From: Limimaricola cinnabarinus
GTDB lineage: Bacteria; Pseudomonadota; Alphaproteobacteria; Rhodobacterales; Rhodobacteraceae
Length of the DNA stretch: 62,706 nt
Direction: 5' to 3'
Assembly (NCBI RefSeq): GCF_002723615.1
Contig: NZ_KZ304967.1
Span: forward strand, 1-62,706
The notes below the pieces were generated by a model. That model was not told the origin of the DNA, made no database searches, and saw nothing but the letters and a program-made list of their open reading frames with translations. A program made the position numbers and the translations under genes. Shown here one piece after another: positions 1-6,297 of this stretch (position 1 is the stretch's first letter; each line of letters starts with the position of its first letter).

Positions 1-13
1 CTCGGGGGGCGTG

Positions 14-382
14 ATGAACCCCGAAACCATAGCCGCCGCATACCCTGACCTGTTCCCCCGCCGGGTCCAGCGCGCCCACATGGCGCTGCTTACTTGGGCA
101 GAGGGGGCGAACCCCGACCGATGGCCGACCCCGCCTGATGTGTGCCGGTTCGCCCGGCTCTACGGGGTGCCCCGCGCCACCTTGGGCGCGCTCGTGGGGA
201 TGCTCTCCATGCGCCACGACAGCCAGACCCGCGAGACGTGGGTGGACGCTGTGCGCAACCCGGAGGACGCCCCGCCGCACCTGATCCAGCGCCACTCCCG
301 GGACGTGATCCGGGCCTTCGGCTGGTTCTGCGCAACCACGGACCTCGGATGGCTCCGCCTCCCAAGGTGCAGTATTCATTGA
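14..382 (+). CDS. Hypothetical protein, possibly 5'-partial or 3'-truncated
   Basis: I do not recognise this 122-residue protein. Codon use is strongly G/C-ending, as expected for a real gene here, until about position 360, where composition suddenly becomes A/T-rich and the frame stops. The C-terminus may therefore be a junction artefact of the low-GC insert that follows. The frame is open to the left edge, so the true start may be outside the window. The ATG at 14 is preceded by a G-rich stretch, and a GTG directly before it is an alternative. The stretch RFARLYGVPRATLGALVGML (residues about 47-66) could be helix-turn-helix-like, but this is weak. It is probably cargo of the integrated element. 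Confidence 0.45.
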   Translation: MNPETIAAAYPDLFPRRVQRAHMALLTWAEGANPDRWPTPPDVCRFARLYGVPRATLGALVGMLSMRHDSQTRETWVDAVRNPEDAPPHLIQRHSRDVIRAFGWFCATTDLGWLRLPRCSIH

Positions 383-408
383 TATCAGTTGGAAAAGATG
401 AACCTAAA

Positions 409-576
409 ATGACTGAACAACGCGAGAGAACCTTCTCAGAGCATCCAACCAAGGAAATGATTAAGGTCGGAGTTTCCGCACTCCGCCGAAATCTCTTTGG
501 CCAACCTATCGAGCAAATCGTCGAAGAATTGCTGCCAGATGTGATGCAATATCACGAAGCTTGGGAAAACGATTGA
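409..576 (+). CDS. Small hypothetical protein (55 aa) in the low-GC insert
   Basis: An unrecognised 55-residue, charged, probably soluble protein that begins MTEQRERTFSEHPTKEM. The frame is open much further upstream, but only in a different compositional context. I chose the ATG at 409 because base composition changes just before it and a GGAAAAG-like ribosome site lies about 11 nt upstream. Its 3' end overlaps the end of the convergent gene to the right by 25 nt. Codon use is much more A/T-ending than the backbone, which supports transfer. Function unknown; the coding call is moderate. Confidence 0.45.
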   Translation: MTEQRERTFSEHPTKEMIKVGVSALRRNLFGQPIEQIVEELLPDVMQYHEAWEND

Positions 577-1175
577 AACGCACGCCAAATTAGCCCCTTA
601 TGGTACTTAATCATGGCTACACAAGCAGTTGGTGCCAAGGGGTGAATGGTGCGACCTAAGTGCTGCGTTGGAGGGTCAAATGAATCGCCAAAGCGGTCGT
701 CAGTCACAGTAAGTAATTTTGCGGTCGACGGCACTATGGTAAGACGCTTTTCAGGTATTTGACTTAAATCCAGCGCATCTGCTTCGATCTTCACGTCACC
801 AATGCGCACACGGCTTGTTGTCTTCGATCTGATCACATCTCCCCGCTCTAGGCGGCCGAACGCTCTTCCAGGCACGTGTTCGATCGTTCGTTGGAGCCCG
901 TGCTGCTCGACATTCCTTGCCTGATGGAGCCACTGTAGTAGCGGATCCTCTTTCCGCATTTTCCTTTCAGAACCCCAAAAAGATTTAGTTCTCTGGTCTG
1001 CCATAGCTCCATTCTTGATTTTCTCGAAAACCTTTGCGCTGTAATCAAGGAAGGCTGACCAGTTGGATCGGTATTCATCGAAGCTTTTGGCAACAAGCAT
1101 TCTCTCGTAGGCAAGTGATGCCGCGTCATTTGCATCATTGGCTTGGCTGATGGCCTTGCGCTGAATTGGCGTCAT
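552..1175 (-). CDS. Hypothetical protein, 207 aa, low-GC insert
   Basis: A soluble 207-residue protein without obvious signal peptide or membrane segment. The N-terminal half looks helical. It contains the stretch QWLHQARNVEQHG (residues about 81-93), reminiscent of the helical RN-x-x-x-H signature of HEPN-type proteins, but this is only a resemblance and the C-terminal half is unrecognised. Codons are far more A/T-rich than in neighbouring backbone genes. The ATG at 1175 is preceded by a weak GAG site. The 3' end overlaps the convergent 55-residue gene. It is likely acquired cargo; a defence or toxin role would be speculation. Confidence 0.6.
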   Translation of the reverse strand: MTPIQRKAISQANDANDAASLAYERMLVAKSFDEYRSNWSAFLDYSAKVFEKIKNGAMADQRTKSFWGSERKMRKEDPLLQWLHQARNVEQHGLQRTIEHVPGRAFGRLERGDVIRSKTTSRVRIGDVKIEADALDLSQIPEKRLTIVPSTAKLLTVTDDRFGDSFDPPTQHLGRTIHPLAPTACVAMIKYHKGLIWRAFQSFSQAS

Positions 1176-1376
1176 GTTTATCTCAGCTGAGTTCGCAACA
1201 ACTCGCCTTATATCATTAAATCAGCTCTCTGCCAGCCGCGAGATGCGACGTAACCACCAGTAACGGCCACCGAACCCCGAAACGGACCGTCCAGAGGGTG
1301 GCGCTCCAGGTGACCGGAAGCGCCTTGCCCTGTGGGACGCGCCGGATGGGTCCGGCGTGACCTTTTCGGGGTGGTG

Positions 1377-1739
1377 TCAGGATGCGCGCTTTTGCTCGAA
1401 CGCCTCAATGACGTTGCGCGCATGGACGGCGGCGTGCTTGACGACTTCAAGCACCTCTGCCGCCGCGCGTTCCTCCGGCTCGGAATACTCCATAGACAGT
1501 TCCTCCGCCCACTTGGCGACGGCACCCAAGATGACCGGGTACAAATGCTGGTCACGCGGCGACACAACGAGACCTACCTCCACCTCTCGTGCGATCAACG
1601 CCCCGAAATGGCGCATCAGGCTCTGAAGTCCGAGGCAGTCAAGTTCCCATTCGGTGGAAAGCTGTTGGAGGTCCCACATCTGCTTGCGGATGGCCGCGCG
1701 GTCCTCAGCCGTGAGCTTGTTGTATTCAATATCGTCCAT
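1377..1739 (-). CDS. Hypothetical protein, 120 aa
   Basis: An unrecognised acidic, helix-rich protein starting MDDIEYNKLTAEDRAAIRKQ. I chose the ATG at 1739 over an upstream in-frame start (1817) because a strong AAGGAG ribosome site lies 8 nt before it and the upstream extension (Pro/Ala/Trp-rich) looks non-coding. No catalytic motif, signal peptide or membrane helix is visible. It diverges from the XRE regulator across a 359-nt gap. The position suggests element cargo; no function is assigned. Confidence 0.6.
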   Translation of the reverse strand: MDDIEYNKLTAEDRAAIRKQMWDLQQLSTEWELDCLGLQSLMRHFGALIAREVEVGLVVSPRDQHLYPVILGAVAKWAEELSMEYSEPEERAAAEVLEVVKHAAVHARNVIEAFEQKRAS

Positions 1740-2098
1740 TCCATTCACTCCTTGGTTCGGAGCGCTGGCAGACGGATCGGGCCACGCGGGCGCACAGACA
1801 GCCGACAGCCAGCGCAACCGGGGTTGCGATCAGGCAGGTCGGCGGGATCACGTCTCTTTGGGCGGAACCACTTACGAAACCGGACATGCTAACCCAGCTT
1901 CGCCAACAGCAAGCGTATTGGAGCACTACCTCCCCTTTGCGTCAATCACGATTTGTAGTTGCCTTTGGGCCCAGATTGCGCAACACCGCAGCGGCACAGA
2001 GGATAATCCTGTCTGGATCAAAAAATTAACCTTGGTGGTTGACAGATTAAGCCTGCGACCGCATATTGCTAAAGACCCACCCGTGAGGAGCCACGACC
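1740..2098. other. Intergenic region upstream of the XRE regulator
   Basis: This gap is A/T-rich towards its right end and holds the ribosome site of the leftward gene, the promoter and operator-like repeat annotated separately, and a GAGGAG ribosome site before the XRE start. I see no additional gene in it. Confidence 0.5.
2026..2067 (+). promoter_or_regulatory. Predicted sigma70 promoter with overlapping inverted repeat (candidate operator)
   Basis: A perfect -35 TTGACA (2039-2044) is followed after 17 bp by CATATT (2062-2067), four of six matches to the -10 consensus. An imperfect inverted repeat TTAACC-ttggt-GGTTGA (2026-2042) overlaps the -35 box. That is a natural place for the downstream XRE protein to repress its own promoter; autoregulation is inferred. 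Confidence 0.5.
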
Positions 2099-2455
2099 AT
2101 GACCACAGAAATTGGAAAGGAGCTGCGGAAACTGCGAATTGATGAGGACGAGCGTCTGCTTGACATGTCGCAGCGCCTTGAAAGGTCCTCTGCTTTCATT
2201 TCCGCCGTTGAGCGCGGTACAAAAAGCCCGCCCTCGGGCTTTGAAGAAATTGTTATCAAAGCCTACCGTCTTGCCGGGGAGGCTGCCGATGTGATGCGCC
2301 GGGCAGCCGACCGATCTCGGAAAGCCTTCACCATTGAGGCGGATAGCCCACTGGCCCGCGACACTGCCGGGCTAATGGCACGACGCATGGACAGCCTGTC
2401 CGACGACGAACTCAAGAGCATCTTCCAAATCCTCAACAAGAAGGACGCCAAATGA
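2099..2455 (+). CDS. XRE-family helix-turn-helix regulator, partner of ImmA-like protease
   Basis: A 118-residue protein with an N-terminal Cro/C1-type helix-turn-helix (residues about 6-60: GKELRKLRIDEDERLLDMSQ, then SAFISAVERGTKSPPSGFEE). The C-terminal tail is charged and probably helical. The stop overlaps the start of the next gene (ATGA), so the two are translationally coupled. XRE/ImmA pairs are known from ICEBs1 and many prophages, where the protease cleaves the repressor to trigger the element; others act as toxin-antitoxin-like pairs. The promoter in front carries an inverted repeat suited to autoregulation. DNA binding is firmly suggested; the target is inferred. Confidence 0.8.
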   Translation: MTTEIGKELRKLRIDEDERLLDMSQRLERSSAFISAVERGTKSPPSGFEEIVIKAYRLAGEAADVMRRAADRSRKAFTIEADSPLARDTAGLMARRMDSLSDDELKSIFQILNKKDAK

Positions 2456-2991
2456 GTAGTACGGACGATTACAAGGTGCCGCCCCTGAGCTGGCCTGCCA
2501 TCGGCAGCAGGGCTGACAGCTTTCGCCAACAATTCGGGCTACACGCCTTTCCCGAGGTCCCCGTAATCGAGCTGATCGAACAGGTCCTTGACCTCCAGCT
2601 CAACCTAGTACGTTTCGACGTGGGATCACACCACGAGATGGGACGTGCCGAAGGGTACACCTGCCCCACCGGAAAGTTCATCATGCTGCGCGAGGACGTG
2701 TACGAAAAGGCTTGTGCCGGGGAAGGACGGGCACGCTTCACAGCCGCGCATGAGCTCGGGCACTGGCACCTACATACGAATGTGCCACTCGCCCGGGCGA
2801 AACGAGGCGACGGCACTAAGCCGTATTGCCTTGCGGAACCCCAGGCGAACCAGTTTGCCGCCCAGTTCCTGATGCCTCAGAGCTTCATCTACGCCTCAGA
2901 TCGGGAACAAGACCTTGTAGAACGGTTCGGCGTCTCTTGGGACGCCGCCCACCACCGCCTCCGTTACCTTCGAAAGAATGGGAGGCTTTAA
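2452..2991 (+). CDS. ImmA/IrrE-family metallo-endopeptidase
   Basis: A 179-residue zinc protease of the ImmA/IrrE (COG2856) family. The HEXXH zinc motif HELGH is at residues 100-104 in the context TAAHELGHWHLH. The downstream helix AEPQANQFAAQFLMP (about 128-142), with its conserved glutamate, is the usual third-ligand region of this family. There is no signal peptide or membrane segment, so it acts in the cytoplasm. It overlaps the XRE gene by 4 nt and is expected to cleave or antagonise that repressor, as ImmA does ImmR. The same family includes IrrE/DdrO-type stress switches, so a damage-response role is an alternative. Confidence 0.85.
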   Translation: MSSTDDYKVPPLSWPAIGSRADSFRQQFGLHAFPEVPVIELIEQVLDLQLNLVRFDVGSHHEMGRAEGYTCPTGKFIMLREDVYEKACAGEGRARFTAAHELGHWHLHTNVPLARAKRGDGTKPYCLAEPQANQFAAQFLMPQSFIYASDREQDLVERFGVSWDAAHHRLRYLRKNGRL

Positions 2992-3161
2992 CGCAAGAAG
3001 GCTCAGGTTGGCGCCCGAGCCTCCAAGTGAAATTCTGAATCGTGCATCAGGGGCTTGACGATGCAGAGCCTCCCGAAAACGCAAATCAGCTTCCGTTGCA
3101 AGGGCCGATATAGCGCTTTTCGGGTCAAATGGCAAGATACGCCCCGAAGGAGAACGAGGGA

Positions 3162-3299
3162 ATGGCTAAGAAGCACACACCTCCTCCGCCGGGTTATCGG
3201 TACGTGTTCCGCCCGTGGCGCACGTGTCCGAAGACCGGGCAGCGCCTCTACGCGAAAGCGTTTGGCCTGCGCGCCTGGCCGATCTTGGTTCCTGAGTGA
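3162..3299 (+). CDS. Small conserved-looking protein with Y-V-F-x-P-W and RAWPI motifs (45 aa)
   Basis: A 45-residue basic protein (MAKKHTPPPPGYRYVFRPWR, then C-P-K-T-G and YAKAFGLRAWPILVP). A good AAGGAGA ribosome site lies 8 nt before the ATG. From memory, similarly short proteins with the pattern Y-x-Y-V/I-F-x-P-W ... A-W-P-I occur in many alphaproteobacterial genomes, often near mobile regions; I cannot verify this here. No known function. It is followed by a G/C-rich hairpin. Confidence 0.6.
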   Translation: MAKKHTPPPPGYRYVFRPWRTCPKTGQRLYAKAFGLRAWPILVPE

Positions 3300-3326
3300 G
3301 CCCGGGTTGACGCGATAGAAATTTGG

Positions 3327-3352
3327 AGCGGGCGGTGGAAACATCGCCCGCT
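3327..3352 (+). terminator. Hairpin after the 45-aa gene (weak terminator)
   Basis: An eight-base-pair perfect stem AGCGGGCG / CGCCCGCT with a 10-nt loop lies 27 nt after the stop codon. Only a short pyrimidine-rich stretch follows, without a clear T-run, so termination is plausible but not certain. Confidence 0.4.
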
Positions 3353-3385
3353 TCGGCCTTTCTGGGCGACGGTTCGCAGCCCAGA

Positions 3386-3402
3386 GGAACACGGTTCGCG
3401 CA
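3386..3402 (+). repeat. 17-bp direct repeat, copy 1 (flanks tRNA-Arg)
   Basis: GGAACACGGTTCGCGCA occurs here and again, identically, at 3532-3548 on the other side of tRNA-Arg. The second copy covers the predicted -35 region of the tRNA promoter, so this copy looks like a duplicated piece of tRNA-flanking sequence produced during integration or rearrangement. Confidence 0.7.
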
Positions 3403-3431
3403 CAAAACATCGAGTTAAATCAAGAAGAAGA

Positions 3432-3508
3432 TGGTGACCCCGGCAGGACTTGAACCTGCAACCTATCCCTTAGGAGGGGATTGCTCTATCCAGTTGAGCC
3501 ACGGGGCC
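3432..3508 (-). tRNA. tRNA-Arg (anticodon CCU)
   Basis: Read on the minus strand this is a full 77-nt cloverleaf ending in an encoded CCA. The acceptor stem GGCCCCG pairs with CGGGGTC (one G-U pair). The anticodon stem ATCCC/GGGAT encloses loop CTCCTAA, giving anticodon CCU, which reads AGG. The T arm GCAGG-TTCAAGT-CCTGC is canonical. A partial second copy lies upstream at 3607-3646, and the anticodon stem differs between them. This copy therefore probably belongs to the integrated element and replaces the interrupted resident gene. Confidence 0.95.
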
Positions 3509-3519
3509 TAATTTTCACC

Positions 3520-3549
3520 TTCATACGGTTCGGAACACGGTTCGCGCAA
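3520..3549 (-). promoter_or_regulatory. Possible promoter of tRNA-Arg
   Basis: On the minus strand TTGCGC (3549-3544) and TATGAA (3525-3520) are separated by 18 bp and lie just upstream of the tRNA 5' end. The match is moderate. The 17-bp repeat copy at 3532-3548 overlaps it. Confidence 0.35.
3532..3548 (+). repeat. 17-bp direct repeat, copy 2
   Basis: Identical to the sequence at 3386-3402. The two copies bracket the intact tRNA-Arg at 24-30 nt distance on each side. Confidence 0.7.
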
Positions 3550-3606
3550 GGCTGCCTTTTTCCTAAGCGTATGTCTCTCCATCTTCTTTCGGCCCCGGAC
3601 CCTCCG

Positions 3607-3646
3607 CTTAGGAGGGGGCTGCTCTATCCAGTTGAGCCACGGAGCC
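3607..3646 (-). pseudogene. 5' half of a second tRNA-Arg(CCU); probable attachment site
   Basis: On the minus strand this 40-nt stretch matches the 5' half of the intact tRNA-Arg (nucleotides 1-40) at 37 of 40 positions, from the acceptor strand GGCTCCG through the D arm and up to the anticodon loop CCTCCTAAG, where similarity stops abruptly. The missing 3' half is not within reach. This is the pattern expected when a site-specific recombinase inserts an element at the anticodon loop. It cannot fold as a tRNA by itself. Confidence 0.75.
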
Positions 3647-3812
3647 GCGTCCCTTCTCCATGCCCCGCTTTGCCCGGCCCGTCAACGCCCGACCCCTTGC
3701 CACCCTGCCCCTCGAAGCCCCGGCCCGCGAGGCCCATCCCTCAACGCCGCTTGGACAAGCCGGGCGGCGCGGCCTATAGCTCGGGCATGCCTGACATTCG
3801 CGGACACCACCC
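3647..3812. other. Intergenic region before the LacI-type gene
   Basis: Together with the spacer at 3509-3606 this forms the gene-free gap between tRNA-Arg and the LacI-type gene. It is G/C-rich and Pro-codon-like in several frames. I see no convincing ORF, hairpin or strong promoter in it. It presumably holds the original promoter of the interrupted tRNA-Arg (leftward) and that of the LacI-family gene. Confidence 0.3.
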
Positions 3813-4838
3813 ATGACCATACCCCCCCGCCGCCCCCTGACCCTGCGCGATGTCTCCGAAGCGTCCGGGGTCAGCGAGATGACCGTGAGCCGGGTGCTGC
3901 GCAACAAGGGCGATGTGAGCGAGGCCACCCGCGCCAAGGTGCGCGCCGCGGCCAAGAAGCTCGGCTACGTGCCCAACCGCATCGCCGGTTCGCTGGCCTC
4001 GAGCCGGGTGAACCTCGTGGCGGTGATCATCCCCTCCCTGGGCAACATGGTATTCCCCGAGGTGCTCTCGGGCATTTCCGAGACGCTGGCGGGCACCGGG
4101 CTGCAGCCGGTGTTCGGCGTCACCGATTATCGGCCCGACACCGAGGAGCGGGTGCTGTTCGAGATGCTGTCATGGCGCCCTTCGGGGGTGATCATCGCCG
4201 GGCTCGAGCACAACGAGGCGAGCCGGGCTATGCTGATGCGCGCCGAGATCCCGGTGGTCGAGATCATGGACAGCGACGGCGCGCCGATCGACGCCTGCGT
4301 CGGCATCAGCCACCGCCGGGCCGGGCGCGAGATGGCCGAGGCGATCCTGCGCGAGGGCTATCGCCGGATCGGCTTTCTCGGCACCAAGATGCCGGCCGAC
4401 CACCGGGCGCGCAAACGCTTCGAGGGCTTCACCCGCCACCTCGCCCGCGCCGGTGTCGAGATCGCGGATCAGGAGTTCTATTCGGGCGGCTCGGCGCTCA
4501 AGAAGGGGCGCGAGATGACCGAGGCGATCCTGTCGCGCACGCCCGATCTCGATTTTCTCTACTACTCCAACGACATGATCGCCGCGGGCGGGCTGCTGTG
4601 GCTGCTCGAACGGGGGATCGACATCCCCGGGCAGATCGGGATCGCCGGGTTCAACGGGGTCGAGCTTCTCGACGGGCTGCCCTGCCAGCTTGCCACGATG
4701 GATGCCTGTCGCCGCGAGATCGGCCGCGAGGCGGCACGGATCATCGCCGCGCGCTGCGCCAACCCGGCCGAGGGCGGCGGCGAGCGGGTCGAGCTGACGC
4801 CGCTGATCGCGCGGGGCGACACGCTGCAGCGCAGCTGA
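3813..4838 (+). CDS. LacI-family transcriptional regulator (GntR-gluconate-like)
   Basis: A 341-residue repressor. The N-terminal LacI helix-turn-helix (residues about 9-60) reads LTLRDVSEASGVSEMTVSRV followed by the hinge-helix region KLGYVPNRIAGSLAS. The remainder is a periplasmic-binding-protein-like effector domain (about 65-335). The length and the NLVAVIIPSLGNMVFPEV start of the effector domain resemble regulators of gluconate or sugar-acid catabolism (GntR of the LacI family). No sugar genes adjoin it, so ligand and regulon are unknown. It is the first backbone gene after the tRNA-Arg junction. Confidence 0.88.
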   Translation: MTIPPRRPLTLRDVSEASGVSEMTVSRVLRNKGDVSEATRAKVRAAAKKLGYVPNRIAGSLASSRVNLVAVIIPSLGNMVFPEVLSGISETLAGTGLQPVFGVTDYRPDTEERVLFEMLSWRPSGVIIAGLEHNEASRAMLMRAEIPVVEIMDSDGAPIDACVGISHRRAGREMAEAILREGYRRIGFLGTKMPADHRARKRFEGFTRHLARAGVEIADQEFYSGGSALKKGREMTEAILSRTPDLDFLYYSNDMIAAGGLLWLLERGIDIPGQIGIAGFNGVELLDGLPCQLATMDACRREIGREAARIIAARCANPAEGGGERVELTPLIARGDTLQRS

Positions 4839-4982
4839 ACCGGCCGCTCCGGGCGGGGTGTACGGGATCGGACATGGCGCGCATCGGGCCGATCCGGGCT
4901 TCGCAGCGAGGCGATTCTACCTTAGCCTGTTATCCACAGGTCACATTGGGGAATGCGACCTCGGGACGAGGGAGATGCAGGC

Positions 4983-5987
4983 TTGACCAAGATGCCGCTG
5001 CACCTGACGCCGCAGGAAGTCGACACGTTCATTGGCTTTCTGGATGACGGCTTTTGCATTTGCGAGATCATCACCGATGCCGAGGGGCGTCCGGTCGATT
5101 ACCGATTCCTCCAGATGAACCCGCAATTCGAGGAAATGACCGGCCTGCATGGCGCGCGCGGGCGCACCGCGCTCGAAATGGTGCCGGATCTGGAGCATGT
5201 CTGGATCGAGACCTATGGCCGGATCGCCCTCGAGGGGCAATCGCAGCGGTTTCAGCAATCCTCCGAGGCGATGGGCCGGCATTTCGACGTCTACGCCGCC
5301 CCGATCGAGCCTTATGGCCGCTTTGCCATCCAGTTTCGCGACATCACCGAGACCACGCGCGTCGAGGCCGAGCGCGAGGCGGCGCTGGCCGAGGCGCAGC
5401 ACCTGCTGGCCGAGCTCAATCACCGCGTGATGAACAGCCTCGGCACCATTTCCTCGATCATCGCGATGGAATCGCGCGCCCGCGAAGAGGGCGAGGGTCG
5501 CCAGGCGCTGCGGCGCATCCATGCGCGAGTGCAGGCCGTCGCCAATCTCTATCGCAGGCTGAACGCCTCCGGCTCGACCGACAGCGTCTGCACGCGCGAT
5601 TACCTCGACCAGATCACCGATGGTCTCGCCGCATCGATCGGGCGCGAGGACATCCGCATCGAGGCGCGGATCACGCCGATGCGGCTGTCGACCCGGATCG
5701 CGGTGCCGCTGGGTCTCATCGTCAACGAGCTTGTCACCAACAGCCTGAAATACGCCTTCGGCCCGGATGCGCCCGGCACCGTGACGGTGACGCTCGATCA
5801 TGACGAGACGGGCGGGCTGCGGCTCGAGGTGCGCGATGACGGCCACGGGCTCGATCCGCAGCCGCGCAGCGACAGCGGCATCGGGCAGAAGCTGGTCCGG
5901 GCCTTCGCCACGCAGCTCGGCGGTGATCCGGTGATCGAGAGCGGCCCCGGCGGGACGGTGGTGAGCCTGCGCTTTCCGAACGTCTAG
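4983..5987 (+). CDS. PAS domain sensor histidine kinase, HWE/HisKA_2 type
   Basis: A soluble kinase of about 334 residues with no membrane segment. A PAS domain (about 12-120) is followed by a short coiled-coil-like linker, a phosphoacceptor helix with His147 in ELNHRVMNSLGTISSI, and an ATPase domain with the N-box IVNELVTNSLKYAF (about 246-259) and a DDGHGL G-box. ELNHRV and VNELVTNS are hallmarks of the HisKA_2/HWE class, common in alphaproteobacterial light, redox and general-stress signalling. The start is uncertain: I favour TTG 4983 behind GGGAG, but ATG 4992 and ATG 4953 are alternatives. No response regulator adjoins it. Confidence 0.85.
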   Translation: MTKMPLHLTPQEVDTFIGFLDDGFCICEIITDAEGRPVDYRFLQMNPQFEEMTGLHGARGRTALEMVPDLEHVWIETYGRIALEGQSQRFQQSSEAMGRHFDVYAAPIEPYGRFAIQFRDITETTRVEAEREAALAEAQHLLAELNHRVMNSLGTISSIIAMESRAREEGEGRQALRRIHARVQAVANLYRRLNASGSTDSVCTRDYLDQITDGLAASIGREDIRIEARITPMRLSTRIAVPLGLIVNELVTNSLKYAFGPDAPGTVTVTLDHDETGGLRLEVRDDGHGLDPQPRSDSGIGQKLVRAFATQLGGDPVIESGPGGTVVSLRFPNV

Positions 5988-6126
5988 AGCGCGTCTCTGC
6001 GCCCTCGCCCCGGGCTTGCGCCATGACGCGGCACCGCCATGCCGAGGCAGGCGGCGCGGTCATGTCGCGGTTGGGGAAGGCATGCGCTCCCGCCCCGTCC
6101 GCGATCGATGATCCTGGAGTGATCAG

Positions 6127-6202
6127 TGGTGAGCCGTGCAGGATTCGAACCTGCGACCCACTGATTAAAAGTCAGTTGCTCTACCAACTGAGCTAACGGC
6201 CC
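6127..6202 (-). tRNA. tRNA-Lys (anticodon UUU)
   Basis: A 76-nt cloverleaf with encoded CCA on the minus strand. The acceptor GGGCCGT pairs with ACGGCTC (one G-U), the anticodon stem ACTGA/TCAGT encloses CTTTTAA (anticodon UUU), and the T arm GCAGG-TTCGAAT-CCTGC is standard. A strong promoter lies directly upstream. Confidence 0.97.
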
Positions 6203-6212
6203 ACTGGGCGGC

Positions 6213-6241
6213 TATCTACGGTTAGCGGCGGGGGGGGTCAA
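6213..6241 (-). promoter_or_regulatory. Promoter of tRNA-Lys
   Basis: Minus-strand TTGACC (6241-6236), a 17-bp spacer beginning with a C-run, and TAGATA (6218-6213), 11 bp before the tRNA. The architecture closely matches that of the tRNA-Leu promoter at 46927-46955. Confidence 0.7.
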
Positions 6242-6297
6242 CCGCAAATTTACTCTTTTTCTGGATAAACTTCGCGGGCTTTGCTATTGGCCCCGCC

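Larger units (their letters stand above)
1..3606. mobile_element. One end of an integrated element abutting tRNA-Arg (left boundary outside window)
   Basis: This stretch looks acquired. Its genes are mostly unrecognised, its base composition is patchy and more A/T-rich than the rest of the window, and it carries an XRE/ImmA pair typical of mobile elements. It ends beside an intact tRNA-Arg(CCU) next to a 40-nt 5'-half copy of a second tRNA-Arg(CCU) at 3607-3646. The simplest reading is integration into the anticodon loop of a resident tRNA-Arg, with the element carrying its own complete tRNA-Arg as replacement. No integrase is visible; it and the other junction would lie left of the window. 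The extent is inferred. Confidence 0.55.

Noticed and set aside
391-404. GGAAAAGATGAACC resembling the dispersed repeat
   Set aside because: Only the last 14 bases resemble the unit, the GCGTATTT half is missing and composition differs.
1208-1567. Minus-strand 119-codon frame next to the low-GC insert
   Set aside because: Ser/Arg/Pro-rich, overlaps the better-supported 120-aa gene and has no ribosome site.
3055-3318. 87-codon frame overlapping the 45-aa gene
   Set aside because: Arg-rich, no ribosome site; the 45-aa frame has a good site and protein-like sequence.
3607-3646. A second functional tRNA-Arg
   Set aside because: Similarity ends in the anticodon loop; there is no 3' half, T arm or acceptor partner.
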